Source of the DNA: Laguncularia racemosa
Taxonomy: Eukaryota > Streptophyta > Magnoliopsida > Myrtales > Combretaceae
DNA length: 64,000 nucleotides
Assembly: GCA_037954665.1 (NCBI GenBank)
Contig: JBBMOL010000066.1
Location: forward strand, 1,054,001-1,118,000
Reading direction: 5' to 3'
Position numbers and translations under genes: made by a program. Below the pieces are notes generated by a model. The model did no database searches, was not told where the DNA came from, and saw nothing but the letters and a program-made list of their open reading frames with translations. Positions 34,451 through 46,043 of this stretch are shown here, in pieces (within the stretch, counting starts at the first letter, position 1; each line of letters opens with the position of its first letter).

Positions 34451-37400
34451 AGTCTTCTTTGTGAGGCTCGGAAGAGAGTAAAAGACCCATAAGGGAGATT
34501 TGAGCTATGGTCTTTGATAATTAGTCCATGATTTTGTATTTACTAGACTTGATCATCTTTGAAAAGGCTATCAGCCTTTCTTCTTTTGCTCTCTACTTTA
34601 TGACTTATTGCTTGATTCACTGGTTTTAAGCTTTTTTGTGGTTTCTTCTTCAGGGCTGTAGACCCTTCTTAACCTAGTGATCCTTTCAATGATAGAATTT
34701 AGGGGGGTTTTCTTCATTAACCACCGCATAACTAAATAGGGCAACTTTACAATTTTTTAGTGTTAAGGGAACATGAAAAGTATATTTCTTAACTTTCAGG
34801 ACTTTTTGCTCTTGCTTAGGTTCCTTATAACATTTTAGGATCACTAGTTTAAAATCAAGTCCTATTATGTTAACCGTTTGATCATACTCCATCTCATTTT
34901 GGGGGTTATCTTCCTCTTCAAAATCTAAACCTCAACCACCTGGATTAGGTTCTTCATGAATCAGCAGTTGGATAGAGTAGTCTACTAAATAGTCAAACTT
35001 CCCTGAATATTGCCTTATTAAACCGATCATGGGATCACCTGCATGCCATCTTTTTTTCAATTCCTTTTAAGTTGTTAACTTGTAAAGCTTGGGAACCAAT
35101 ATTTCCCGAATGTAAGATGCTTGAATTTTGCCTTCCAACAGTAATTGACAGATGGCTATCTTGGCTTCTACTCTATTATTTGTGTTGATTGATGGTGGGA
35201 AGCTGGCTTGTTGCAAGTTCCATGCTATCTGTTATATCGGCAACCTGTCTAAATCAATTTCTGGTTCAGGTGCTTTTGAGGTGATCATGTTGATGGCAGG
35301 GCCATGAATAGGAAGTGGGTGGTTAAAGTCTAATCGCACTACTCCTACATCGATCAGATCTTAGATTTTATTTTTAAGTCTTTAGCACTTGTCTATAGAA
35401 TGTCTTACCTGCCCCATATGGTATTCACATTTGAGGTTGGGGTCATAGTTCCTCAATCTATATCTCTTGTCGGGAATTTCAAAGCTGATTAGATTATCTG
35501 CGTTAAGATTTATAAAAACTTAGCTTAGGGGGATTGGGATACGAGTGAATTGTCTAAGAGGTCTGTTGATTTGAGGTTGGTTGCTTAAGTGTGGTTGGAT
35601 TGAAGTGTTTATGGTTAGGTTTAGTGTTTAGAAAGAAAGGTGAGGGGTTAGCCAGTTATTCTTATTGGAATTAACCATGCCAATGGTGGTTTATTTTCCT
35701 TTGATATTATTCAAAGGTTTGGAGGATGTTGTTCTAGATGTTTCATTGATAGGTAATTTTCCAGAAGTGATAACATTCTCGATCCTACATCCTACTACTA
35801 CTACCTTTGGGAAGCTTGAAGAGATCTGCCCAATCAAGTGTGTGAAATGGGGTTTCTCCGATGTATTGATGAATATTGATGTTAATTCCCTCTTAGAGAT
35901 TGGAGTATTGCTTGAAGGACTCATTATGTTTCTTGTAGATATTCCCTAAATCCCACACCAAGGGAGTAGCTTCAATGTTGAATTTGTATTGCTTATAGAA
36001 TGCCCAAGCCAACCTTTCCCAAGTTTGATTTGGTTGAGGTCTAATTGTGCATACCAAGTTAGGGTAGGTCCAGTGAGACTGTCTTGGAAAGTCTGCACCA
36101 TTAGTTGGTTGTACTACACATATTTGCCCATTTTTCGGACATACAATCTAGTATGCATCTTTGGACATCCAATGCCATTGCACTTCTCAAACTCTAGCAC
36201 TTTAAACTTTTTAGGATAGGCAATGGCATCAAAAACTCTTAAGTCAAAGATGTCCATTGGCTTATATCCATCTGGCCCTTCCAAAGTTCTTATTTTATCA
36301 ACAAATTGTTGATAAGGTTTTCTCTCCATCTCTTTCTACCTTTCCTCTATTTGCCATTGCAGATTTTCAAGATGATATGAGATTCGAACTCCCAATTTTG
36401 GTTCTACATCAAATGTTGGATTGATTATAGAGTTGATTTCCTCATTTTCGAGAGGTAGAATTTCGACATTTTTTCTTTTCTACCCCCCTGAATGGCCTTC
36501 CTAATTCAATTGAGTGGATCATGGGAAAGTAAGACTTTCCACCAAAAACTTGACTTAATCATTGAGATTCTGCACTGTTTGTTCCAACGAGATCATCCTT
36601 TGATCAATAACATTGTCACTGGTGTTGCTGTTGTTGTTGCTTAACATCTTAGCTTTGGAACGGTTGTTATATGGACCTCTTGTAGGGTTTTGTTGTTTAT
36701 GCGCTATCTTGAAACCTAGTTAATCAACACTGGTAAATTTGTTAGTGTGATTTTTTTTTCTTTTTTTTTTTAAAGAAGCAGCAGCAGAAGAAGATGAATG
36801 CATGCATAATTCAAGAAAATGCAAATATAGAAACTAGCAAGTAATTGTTAAAGTAGAAAATTATTGAAATTTTATTAAAGTTGTAAATCTCAAAGTTTTG
36901 ATTACATTGTAGAAAAACAAAACAACTTAAAGTCTAATTCTTCCAACTTTTTTTCTCAACTATTGGTTCTTGCAAGAGCTTCCTCTTTTTTTGATGATTT
37001 TGTATTAGCTCCTTCTTCTTTCCCTTCACTTAACCGGTCGGGGCTTCTAACTATTTAATCTTCTAATGAGCTATCCTGAATTGGACTTCTAGAGCTCTAT
37101 TCTTTTGGTGAGACTCTTTGAATATGTTTTTCTAGGTATCCACCTCAACCTCTACTACATAATCAAAGTGAACCTCCATTCAAGCTTGCACTTGTTCCAT
37201 ATAAGTTCTCATCTCTGCGCATAGATTACTTGGTGCAGGATGTGTGATATCGGGAGCTCGATAGATCCTTTTGCTGGTTTTGTACAATTGATTGATGATG
37301 AAATCCTAAGTGGCCTGATGTTTTCCCACTTCACCTTAAAATTCACCCAAATCAATATTAGGGCTTTCAATTCGAGATTCCCATAAAGCCTTTATTCCCA

Positions 37401-38395
37401 ACAACTTAGCTACCTTATCAGCAATTATCATGTTAAGATTTTAATACTCAAATGTAATTGATTGTAGTGATAGTTTGTGGACTATATCTTGAATAGTGCT
37501 GAATTGACACACCATCAAATGTAAATGGTAGCATGTACACCGATTAAGCTTAGTTAATGGAGTTGCCTGAAAATCTTTGCACTTTAGGATGATTTTGTGG
37601 CAATTTCTCCATTTAGCAATCCATAAGATGTCATCTACACTAAAGTTTTCAAGTACCCAAGAGTAGCTAGGAATGTCAGCAAGTAACTTCATTTTCAATG
37701 AGATCAATCTGGTGGGCTAATGCTCATTTAATCATGTTCAGCCCGAAGCATTTGATGTGGCTTACAAACCAAATTATGATAAGGTTGATGTTACTTTTGA
37801 AGATGGCATGCCTTTTTCTCTTTACAAAATTCAAGTTACAAAGAGTAGGAATATAGGACTTCCCTTCCAGAAATTGGGCTACTAGCTCAGCCACCCTATA
37901 ATGAATGTAGAAGACCCTAATAGGAAAAAGAAGTGTTCCAAATGCTGATAGTATATAAGCATGAACTCGGTTCTATTTCTAATTTTTGGTGTCTTCACAT
38001 AGGACGTCTTTCTAGTCTTCAGCATCATATCAAGCTCTAAACCATGTTTGCAAGTCTGTTAGATAGATGCAATATCCATTACACTTTCTTAGTGCTTCAT
38101 TGATCACCGATTTACGGATTCCCAACAACTTACTAAAAATGCTAGCTAGCCTTAATTCTAGATCCGGTATATATATTTCATTGGCCAATGAAGGGGCTTG
38201 AAGAAGTTGAGTATATTCCTCTATTGTTGGTGTGATTTAATGTGGGCTAAGGAAAAATGCTACAAACTCCTGTTTCTAGAAAGATAAAATCAACCCAATT
38301 TTCTTATTGATGTAAGCCTGTTCTTCGGGATGGAAGAGGGTAAACCAAAAATTCCGTATAAGCTTCGAGTCTAATGGCTTCTCGATGCTAGCCAT
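34450..38395 (-). pseudogene. Tat-like element gag with DUF7745-like start
   Basis: The first Met is at 38395 (MASIEKPLDSKLIRNFW). TPTIEEYTQLLQAP (near 38240-38190) matches the motif TPTIEEYTALL of the DUF7745-type N-terminal region common in plant gypsy gag. Further on, 36329-36114 (GPDGYKPMDIFDLRVFDAI, EFEKCNGIGCPKMHTRLY) and LTGPTLTWYAQLDL (36080-36040) are the capsid-like core. A knuckle-like KCEYHMGQVRHSIDKC lies near 35430-35385, the CEYH...GHS..DC form usual in Tat/Ogre gag. The C-terminal part is weakly conserved, and many stops and shifts are present. The family assignment of the N-terminus is from memory of the motif. Confidence 0.65.
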
Positions 38396-38958
38396 CTAGA
38401 AGATTGCAAGAGAATTACAACTCAAAATCCTTTGTTACAAAAATTCCTAATTTACATTTCTCTATTCATCAAAAGTAGAAAATAAACAAGATTGTATTGC
38501 TAATTACAACATAACTTTTACAAGGAAAGTGATTTAAAACTTATATTTGCAACTTTACTTGACGTTGCTTTAGTGATTACTTGTTGGTTTATGATTTCAT
38601 GTGTGCAAAAAGGTAGGTTCTAGAAGTCCTCAAACTTTGCAGCTTCTCACGTTTTCAAAGAAACGGATCCTGAGCTACATCGAAGTTTGAGTAGTTAGCC
38701 TACTCGGCCTATAACTTACACAATAGCCTACTCATTCCACTACACTCGAAGCTTACACAATGGCTCTCCTCCCAAGGTCTTAAGACGGCCTAAGTCCAAC
38801 CGTATCTAACACACGTTGAAAATAATAAAATAAATCATAAATCTTGCATAAACAAAAGTTAATACAAAAATATAATAGTAGTAATAATAAATATTTTAAT
38901 GAATAACCTAAAAAAAATTCTATTTTTAGAAGGTTTAAGTGGCTAGCCCACTTAAGAT

Positions 38959-38976
38959 TCCCCAATGGAGTCACCA
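38959..38976 (-). other. Primer-binding site of the Tat-like element
   Basis: The minus strand reads TGGTGACTCCATTGGGGA three bases after the LTR end. It differs from the Met-tRNA type and resembles the TGGCGACTCTGCTGGGGA type of Ogre elements, attributed to an Arg-tRNA; the tRNA assignment needs an alignment. Confidence 0.65.
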
Positions 38977-38979
38977 TCT

Positions 38980-39596
38980 TATTGAGCCAAAATTCCGATT
39001 TATTTTTCCTAACCTGATTTACACTAAATCTTATGCTCATTTAATGTAAATCCTCGACTAAAATTAGGAAAAAATTTTAATTTTATCTAATTTTAAGAAA
39101 AAGGAGTCATCACTTGATCGAGATCAGGAAAAATATTAAATTAAGACTAATTGAGCAAGTTAGTCTTAATTTAGCTACTAGTCCATATAAAATGTTTAAA
39201 TAAAACCAGAGATTTTGGAATGAAGGTCTATCCTATTAAAACCTTATAGTTGCAACATTAACCTTCCAATATTAAAATTTATTTTTCAAAAAAAAAATTA
39301 ACTAAAAGAAAATCTATTATTGAGGTCACCCCATAGGTGCCTATATACTTGCAACTTAGGATTAGACAAATTGTAGTTCTCAAATTTAAAAAAAAAAATT
39401 ATTATAGAGATGAAAATTTATTTATTCATAAAAAAATGTTCAAAAGATTTATACTAAAAGGAAATAATTTTTTAATAAAAAAATTATTACATATATATAT
39501 TTAGAAAATTCTAAAAATGTAAGAAAAAGTAAAATATTTTTTTAATAAAATAATTTTTTTTAAAGAAAAACATTTTTTAATAAAGTAAATTTTAAA

Positions 39597-39630
<34 letters not shown>

Positions 39631-40941
39631 TTTTTAGAAAATTCTAAAACATAAAAAAAAAACCTAAAATTTTTTTAAGGAAAACGTTTTTTTATAATAA
39701 TAATAATAATAATTAAAAAAAATCAGGCGAGCATGGTCAAAGTTGTAGATCAAAGTTGGGACAACAGCTTCTAGCAACTGTTTTCGACAATAGCTTTGAC
39801 CCATTAAGAGTGTCAGAACAATTTAGTTGAAGATGGTACATCAACTTACCTAATTAGTTTAATCCCAAATGCAACGGAAGACATCAGTCAAAGAGGTAGC
39901 TGGCGATGGAGCTTCGAACTGTCACAATTCAAGCTTTCCTCAATGTTTCTAGACCAAAGTAGGGTACTTCCTAAGCTTTTCGATGATAGGGAAACTAATG
40001 GAGGTGGTGGTTTTTTCCTAAAAGGGGCTTATGGAAGCTAATTCCTAGAGAGAGAGAGAAGACGTAGTTAGAGAGAGAAATTGGTGAAAAGCTTTAAAAT
40101 GAAGGTGATTTTCTATGAATTCATGTGCTGGACAAAGAATTGAGGGCCTTATTTATATTGATCAAGGTCGAATTAAGTGTAGAAGGTGGATATTTGCAAT
40201 GAATTCGATTTTTTGAATTGATGGGCTTTGATATTTATGATTTCAAATTCAATGCATTTGGCCATGAAAGATTGGTCAAATTGTGCTCCTAATGATTCAT
40301 TCTTTGCTGAAAACGTTCATGGAAGCTTCGATTTTGTCCAAATCGAGCTAAATGTGCAAGAACAATTTTCGTGTTGGATGATTTTTTTCCATTTCCATGC
40401 CCTTTTTAGCTAATTAATTAAGTATATTTAGACTAATTTTTGGCTTAAATGCATCGTAGGGAATGTGATCTCCATGATTTCGCCATTAATTCGATGAAAT
40501 CACAAAGAAAAAAGGGTAAAAAATGCTCTAAAAGTGGTTGTCCCAAGAAGGAAAAATAAGTGAATCACAACCAGAGGAAGAAGATGATGAATAGTAAAAA
40601 CGTGTGTTCAAAACACATTTTTTTAATTGTTTGCTAAATGGAGAAAGTGTGTGTTCTTAACTGTTTGCTAGAAGAAGAAAGCGTGTTTTGAATACATATT
40701 TTCTTAACTGTTTGCCGAAAGAAGAAAATATGCATTCAACACATGTTTTCCACTAGAAAAAAAAAAATTACGCAACATGCGCCCACCATGATTCAAACCT
40801 AGGACCAAGGATCGTTGTGTGCATGTATCTTCCATTAGGTTGTTGGCCCATGCCTTGGTTTTGTTATACAAACAAATTGTGTTTTTTTTTATGAAAAAAA
40901 TAAAATAAAAATAAAGAGGGGGCAAAAATAGTGTGTCTACA
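38980..40941 (-). repeat. 5' LTR of the Tat-like element
   Basis: About 1.96 kb, uninterrupted, aligned with the split 3' LTR. The inner plus-strand edge reads TATTGAGCC instead of TGTTGAGCC, a single change in the terminal dinucleotide. The outer end is GTGTGTCTACA. Confidence 0.87.
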
Positions 40942-40946
40942 ATTAC

Positions 40947-41125
40947 TAGTGGCAATACTGGAGATGTTTGATAAGAATGAGAGGCAAATGTGGTTGTTGA
41001 GTTCGTTATCACAAAGAGTTAAGCAGTTCGAGAAGGCTTTTATGTGTGAGAAGCTAAGGAAAAAGAAGGAAGAATGGCAAGCATGCGCTAGTGGGGTTAA
41101 TGGCTCAAAAATTATTCTAGATTAA
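40947..41125 (+). pseudogene. Possible last exon of a BAG-like host gene
   Basis: Directly beyond the Tat-like element, after TAG, lies a frame reading AILEMFDKNERQMWLLSSLS, QRVKQFEKAFMCEKLRKKKE and a stop at 41123. The heptad-like Leu spacing and the QRV-E-LEKAF-CEKLRRKK pattern resemble the C-terminus of plant BAG family co-chaperones (BAG8-like), recalled from memory rather than searched. Joining the left flank (CATGTTAC) to CTAG across the insertion gives a pyrimidine-led AG acceptor just before TGGCAATACTG, so the element seems to sit in the intron end. No upstream exons were identified, so it may be a relic. Confidence 0.4.
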
Positions 41126-42601
41126 AAGAAATGTAAAAGGAGAGATAGTATATCATTATTAGATTAATCATTTTCATTTGTTTTCTTATGCTTCCAACAT
41201 TTGAAAAGTGGATTCCTACTAAAATAACAAAAGGCGAATTTCTACAAATAGCTTTATCTTTTAGTCTTCCAACTTCAATGATAATACAATTAAAAGGGAG
41301 GGAGGGTTAGGTGGAATTTTAGTTTTGGATCACATCCATTGTCAAACTTAGATTAAAAGGACAATAAATTGATTGAAATTTTTTAATTTGGTCAATTCAA
41401 TCAATTCTTATTCTCATATGGTGGTTCGTACTAATAAAGGCTCATTGTATGGAATCAATTTAGTGGGGAGTTCAATGGTGATAGTCTTGAGTTTAAGACT
41501 TTGCTACTATAATATGTTTAAAATGAGGTACTATAATTCACTCAAAAGCTTAAGCTATTGGAGAAGTTAGAAGAGTGGTTTACATGAATATCAAAAAATC
41601 TTTGTTAAAGAGAATGGATATATCTAATGAAAAATTAAATAGAATATTGTATAAATTTTCAAGTTATTTTGCCACTTCATAGACGCCACTTGAGAATTTG
41701 AGAGAGCATTCTATTATATTGTGATTCAAAAGTTTGGGGTCACATTTTGGTTGTGCCATGTCATGCTTTTACCAAAAGAAGTGTTTCTTAAGCTTCTTGC
41801 TTAAAGTTGTCAAGAAGTTATATGTAGAGTAAATTCCATTTTAATAGCAAGAAGATAGATTTCCAAGTGGGTTTTAAGCCAAATCATTGTTTGAGAGGTT
41901 CTTATTTGCATTGTTGGCGAGTGATATAAATGTGACTTGTTTGTATTTATTGGACAACTTCATAGTATAATCACTTATAAGTGATTATATAATATAGTCA
42001 TTTTTTTATTGTTAATAGGCATTATTTACTATAATTTGAGATGATTTACTATTAGAAAGGGAATTGTTGACAACTCTCATGAAGGTTGTTGATAACTTCT
42101 TTTACCATTAATGAGGCTTACTTTTATATAATTCAAAAGATTTTACAGTAATTGGGAATATAACTATACTATATAGTCATTTTTTAGTGAGTACAATGTA
42201 AAATTCTCCTTGTTTACTATGTCAAATGGCTAAAGATAACTAATTATTAAGCTAACCAATTTTCTTATTTTAGTCAATTAAGTGGTTAGCGAGTCAATTT
42301 GAGCTGGGTCACAGGTTCAACAATACTTTATAGGGGCAAGTTTTTAGTATAAGAATAAATTGTAAAAGGTTTTAGGACATATTCTAGGAAGCCTTATAGA
42401 GCATTAAGTGAGGTTTGGATTTTATAAAATCTATACCATATCGCTTCAATGGCTCCCTTAATTTTCATGTCTACAACTATATGATAAAAGCTTAAATATA
42501 TTTGAAAGATCAAAGTTAATAGATGCTTGATTATCAAAATTTTTAATTTTAAGCTAAGAATGTAGCTATTAATAATGAGAGTTTTTTTTTTTTTTTGCAA
42601 A
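41126..42601. other. AT-rich intergenic stretch, no gene seen
   Basis: No recognisable coding similarity, tRNA or transposon ends. A local near-palindrome ATAATCACTTATAAGTGATTAT lies near 41968-41989, within a TATA-rich patch. Confidence 0.45.
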
Positions 42602-42804
42602 TTAATAGATGAATTGTCAAATGCTGTAAATGATATATTACAAGATTAGAATCCTCGTGTTCCTATGGAGTTTGAAACAAAGAATTATGCGTGGAAATTA
42701 TGGGCTAACTATGAAGCGAAAATGGGGTTCGACCTTCAAAAGCAATAAGCCAATAAAAGTGAGGTAAATGGAAAGTTCAAAGAGATTTATATGTGCTACA
42801 GAAG
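42602..42804 (+). pseudogene. FAR1-like DNA-binding domain fragment
   Basis: The frame gives LIDELSNAVNDILQD, stop, NPRVPMEFETKNYAWKLW, NYEAKMGFDLQKQ, stop, ANKSEVNGKFKEIYMCYR. PRVGMEFETEEEAYEFY...GFSIRK...F.C is the pattern of the FAR1 domain (FHY3/FAR1 family, derived from Mutator-like transposases). It ends at AAG|GTAAGC, a plausible splice donor. Two in-frame stops and the lack of the rest of the domain indicate a fragment. Confidence 0.55.
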
Positions 42805-42839
42805 GTAAGCAAATATCACAGAAAAGAGAAATATACTCA

Positions 42840-43445
42840 CAAAAAATCGAAAAGCTAAAATAAGAACCGGCAATCCAAGAGCTAAAACAACAACCAGCTA
42901 TCTTATGAGCATTGGCATCTTCGAGAGACAAGAAAGGATCACCTTCATGAATTTTGGATTTCAAAGGTGAAGCAAACAAATCCTGAAATGTGAAAAACAT
43001 AATCCTATCATCGGCTGAATTCTCAAGCGCATATGATATTTCAATCTGCTTAATATAGTAAGCGTAACTCCAAAAGTAATCCCAATTACGTCGCGCCCCC
43101 ACCCCCCTCCCGGTAAATGAGCATTGTCAAACTTTCGTTCCAGCAAGAGCAAATTCACATGCTAGAAGTTTGAAAAATGCCGCCAAGCTACAATAGCAAC
43201 CAACCAACTCTGGCAAGACAAGCATGGATGCTAATCTGATGTAGCCAAACAAATATCTGAAATCCGCAGCACCACTCCGAAGACTTTGCAATTAATTATT
43301 GAGTGTTCATGTGGCTCCACAGAACTACACCACACCAAACTCATTCACCCATTCCATCTGCATCAGTTCGTGTATTAGTTGCCTTCTTCAAGCTCAAAAT
43401 ATTGCTTGCGTCCTCTCTTTTGTCATAATAGTTCTGAAATACTCA
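42840..43445 (-). other. Possible unrecognised minus-strand exons
   Basis: The minus strand contains an open stretch (43102-42900) with WDYFWSYAYYIKQIEISYAL and SKIHEGDPFLSLEDANAHK, and another near 43440-43345 (NYYDKREDASNILSLKKATN). Their composition looks protein-like, and AG/GT dinucleotides sit at their edges. I do not recognise the family and cannot connect the pieces. They could belong with the minus-strand exons near 55-56 kb, with Copia-A in an intron between, but this is only a guess. Confidence 0.2.
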
Positions 43446-43626
43446 ATCAAGATCATAAGCACTACTCTATAACTCATCAATTCCTATTTAGATATATTTA
43501 CCTTTAGACCAATCACAACTTTCGCAACTTCAAATTTCAAAACATTTCCACCAAGACCATGTTCTAGGCCTTACAAGCAAGACTTACGAGTGACAGATCA
43601 GGAGGCTAGAGTAAACAGACAAAGGA

Positions 43627-43958
43627 CTGATAAAGATCAGCACAAACAACAGCAACAACATCTTCAACAAGCAACAGAAGCAACACAACATCCTCCGAAA
43701 GAACAGCAACATCATCCGCAACAGCAACAAAAACAACCATCAGCAACAGCAACAACATCAGTACATATGCAATGACAACAACCTTGATCAAGATCATCAC
43801 AAATCAACAATAAGATTACTACAACAGATTTAAATCTCAACCTTGTGTAATTTGATAACAACAAACAACAAAAAGAATTATGTAGAAATGTATTTATACT
43901 ACAACAATCAATATACAATTTGAGCATTCTTCTACAATTAACTCTTGCAATTTCTTCA
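43627..43958 (+). repeat. 5' LTR of Copia-A
   Basis: 332 bp, rich in CAACA repeats (CAGCAACAACATC). It matches the 3' LTR except for an extra ~19 bp of CAGCAACATCATCCGCAACA-type sequence near 43706-43730. Confidence 0.9.
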
Positions 43959-43970
43959 TGGTATCAAAGC
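43959..43970 (+). other. Primer-binding site of Copia-A
   Basis: TGGTATCAAAGC lies immediately after the LTR CA, one base off the Met-tRNA complement. Confidence 0.8.
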
Positions 43971-44200
43971 TGCTCCTTGACATCTAAACTAAACCTACTA
44001 CTCCACCAAGCTGCTCCTCGATAACATGTCTTCAAAAGACACATCAACAATCATCCAAAACAATCTAGAGCCAACCTAACCTCTCATCATGATAACAATC
44101 CACAACTCAATCAAACTCAACACCCCCAATTATCTTTCCTGGAAAACCCAAATTGAAGCCATCCTTATAGGATATGATATGTCCAAATTCATAGATGGCA

Positions 44201-44569
44201 TGTTGGAATGGTGGAAGTATGGTCCTATTTTTTAGGAACCACAAACCACAACTTCCACTAACTACAATTCCCATGTTCCCACTATCCACTTAATCCTAAT
44301 CAATCACATTACCCACTAACCCATTAGCATGATTTTAGGAAACTTTGATGGAAAGTTTCTCTATAAATAGCTATTGGATTCAAGGTCCCAGAACATGAAA
44401 ATTCTATTAAAACACATTACCATCTTGTGAGTTTTTTGAATGCTCTGAAGATCTTGAAGGTTCCGGGACTTAACGGTTTTGTTCCTCTTCGTATTAAGCA
44501 ATGGCAAGAGGTTAGTGATTTTCCTATTTCCGCTGCATTTTATGAGTTTATGTTTAGTTATGGCTTACA
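44201..44569 (+). repeat. 5' LTR of Copia-B
   Basis: TGTTGGAATGGTGG to TATGGCTTACA. CTATAAATAGC (near 44360) is the TATA box, placing the transcript start about 30 bp downstream, in the second half of the LTR. Confidence 0.95.
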
Positions 44570-44571
44570 TT

Positions 44572-44584
44572 TGGTATCAGAGCC
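44572..44584 (+). other. Primer-binding site of Copia-B
   Basis: TGGTATCAGAGCC two bases after the LTR, an exact 12-base match to the Met-tRNA-type site. Confidence 0.9.
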
Positions 44585-44652
44585 GTAATTAAACCTTTGC
44601 CTTGCGAGTTCGAAAAAATAATTTTCTCCAGAAAAGTTGATAATGATGGAGA

Positions 44653-44930
44653 CAGGGGATACACGGCCTGAATACACGGCCGTGTGTCCTGACCGTGTAC
44701 TCAATCAGAGTTCACAGACGAATACACGGCTTCCTCACATGGCCAGGAGACGACCGTGCACCCGCTGCAGATTTCCACAGAAGCATGCACGGTCCCTATA
44801 CACGGTCGTGTGTCGTAACCTTGTATTCTATCAGGATTTCCACAGAAGCATACACGGTCCCCATACACGACCGTGTGTCCTAACCGTGTATGACTCTGTG
44901 AATACTCTTCTAGGTACACGGTGCAAATTA
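44653..44930 (+). repeat. ACACGGCCGTGT palindrome cluster in the Copia-B leader
   Basis: About three and a half imperfect units of about 65 bp, each containing ATTTCCACAGAAGCATRCAC, then GGTCC, ATACACG-CGTGTGT and AACCGTGTAT. The first contains the exact palindrome ACACGGCCGTGT (44674-44685). The same parts occur in the Gypsy-1b LTR. Confidence 0.85.
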
Positions 44931-46043
44931 ATTTTTTATTAATTTCGTACTTAATTTTACTCAATTTTCAAGTATAATAATTGAGTAATAATGTTGGATT
45001 TTATGACATGTTAAATTGGAAATAGAGTAAATTATTTATTATTTTCCTTAAATAATTTTTTCTTGAAATTTAACATGTCAATTTTATTTAACATTTTCAC
45101 TTACAATTTTGTGAAAAACTTTTGTGGAATTTTATTTTGTATTAAATTCCGTATTTATTTTAAATAATTTGTGTATATATAAATTTATGGTTTATATACA
45201 CTAGCTTGTTAATTATTTAAAATATCGTTAATGAATTGCATTAGGATTTTGCAATTTTAGTATTTGTTCAAGGTGCTTAAATTGGTATGTGATTGTATGT
45301 ATATTTCGAATTTATTATGCATGCAATATATTGTTCATGTTTAAGTACATTTAGAGTTATTGCATGATGTTTAGCAATAGCAGTTATTGTTGTCTTGTGA
45401 TTAAATAATTCTAATAAATTTTGGCGTAGCCATAGCAGCCTTATTTAGATTGGATTATTTATTAGAAATCACATTTAGTATTATAGACATTAAATAACTT
45501 CATAAAACATTAAGTTAAAAGTCTAAATTGAGTCAGATTAATTTTGTCTAAGGAGACATTATCGTGGGACAAATGTGACCCCTCCACGTCTTTCCTGGGA
45601 ATTCGTTCGAATTCTGTCTAAGGAGGCTGGATTTTAAGTTGGACCTTTTGTTTAACCTACGCGTCTTTCCTGGAAATTTATCTGATCTCAAGTGATAAAA
45701 ATAATTTTGTTTAACTGAGGTTTAGCCAAAGCAGCCTCTATTGAACGAAGTTATTTATACGGTATCACATAAGAAATGTTTAGACTTTACATTTATTTTG
45801 TTTGATGATCCATAAAGCATTGAGGTATAGCCACAGCAGCCTTATTAAGGATGGATCTCATAAAGTAATTATGAAGTAAAAGAAATATAATGTCTATTAT
45901 AAGGAATGAATCTTATTGAATTAAAAATTTAGCCCACAGGCAATTTTTATGTCACTAGATTCATTATTGCATGATTTGCATTGGTAAATTATGATTTATG
46001 TTATAGTCTCAAATTAAGAATTAAGCATGTTGTGTTTGCAGCT
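44931..46043 (+). other. Copia-B untranslated leader with further repeats
   Basis: No coding region. TAGCCAYAGCAGCCTTATTWA occurs near 45429 and 45828, with a variant (TTAGCCAAAGCAGCCTCTATT) near 45723. CGTCTTTCCTGGRAATT occurs near 45589 and 45663. TCTAAGGAGGCTGG near 45617 could pair with the CAGCC repeats. Confidence 0.65.

Larger units (their letters stand above)
14742..40941 (-). mobile_element. Tat/Ogre-like Ty3/gypsy element hosting a nest of insertions
   Basis: On the minus strand: 5' LTR 40941-38980, primer site, gag, protease, RT, RNase H, second RNase H, integrase, tandem-repeat 3' UTR, polypurine tract, 3' LTR 22934-14742. Plus-strand ends are TGTTGAGCC (14742) and GTCTACA (40941). 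Flanks are GTTAC (14737-14741) and ATTAC (40942-40946), a 4/5 target duplication. Removing the nested insertions leaves about 14.3 kb with LTRs of about 1.86 and 1.96 kb. Large size, long LTRs, dual RNase H and 3' UTR satellites are hallmarks of the Tat/Ogre lineage; the lineage call is inferred from these. All domains are broken by stops. Confidence 0.88.

Noticed and set aside
40931..41012. Overlapping minus-strand open stretch at the Tat-like LTR edge
   Set aside because: It crosses the LTR boundary and has no protein-like features; the plus-strand reading over the same bases resembles a real exon.
43590..43775. Gln-rich open stretch that could be mistaken for a polyglutamine protein
   Set aside because: It lies in the Copia-A 5' LTR, whose CAACAGCAACA repeats also occur in the 3' LTR at 54608-54760.
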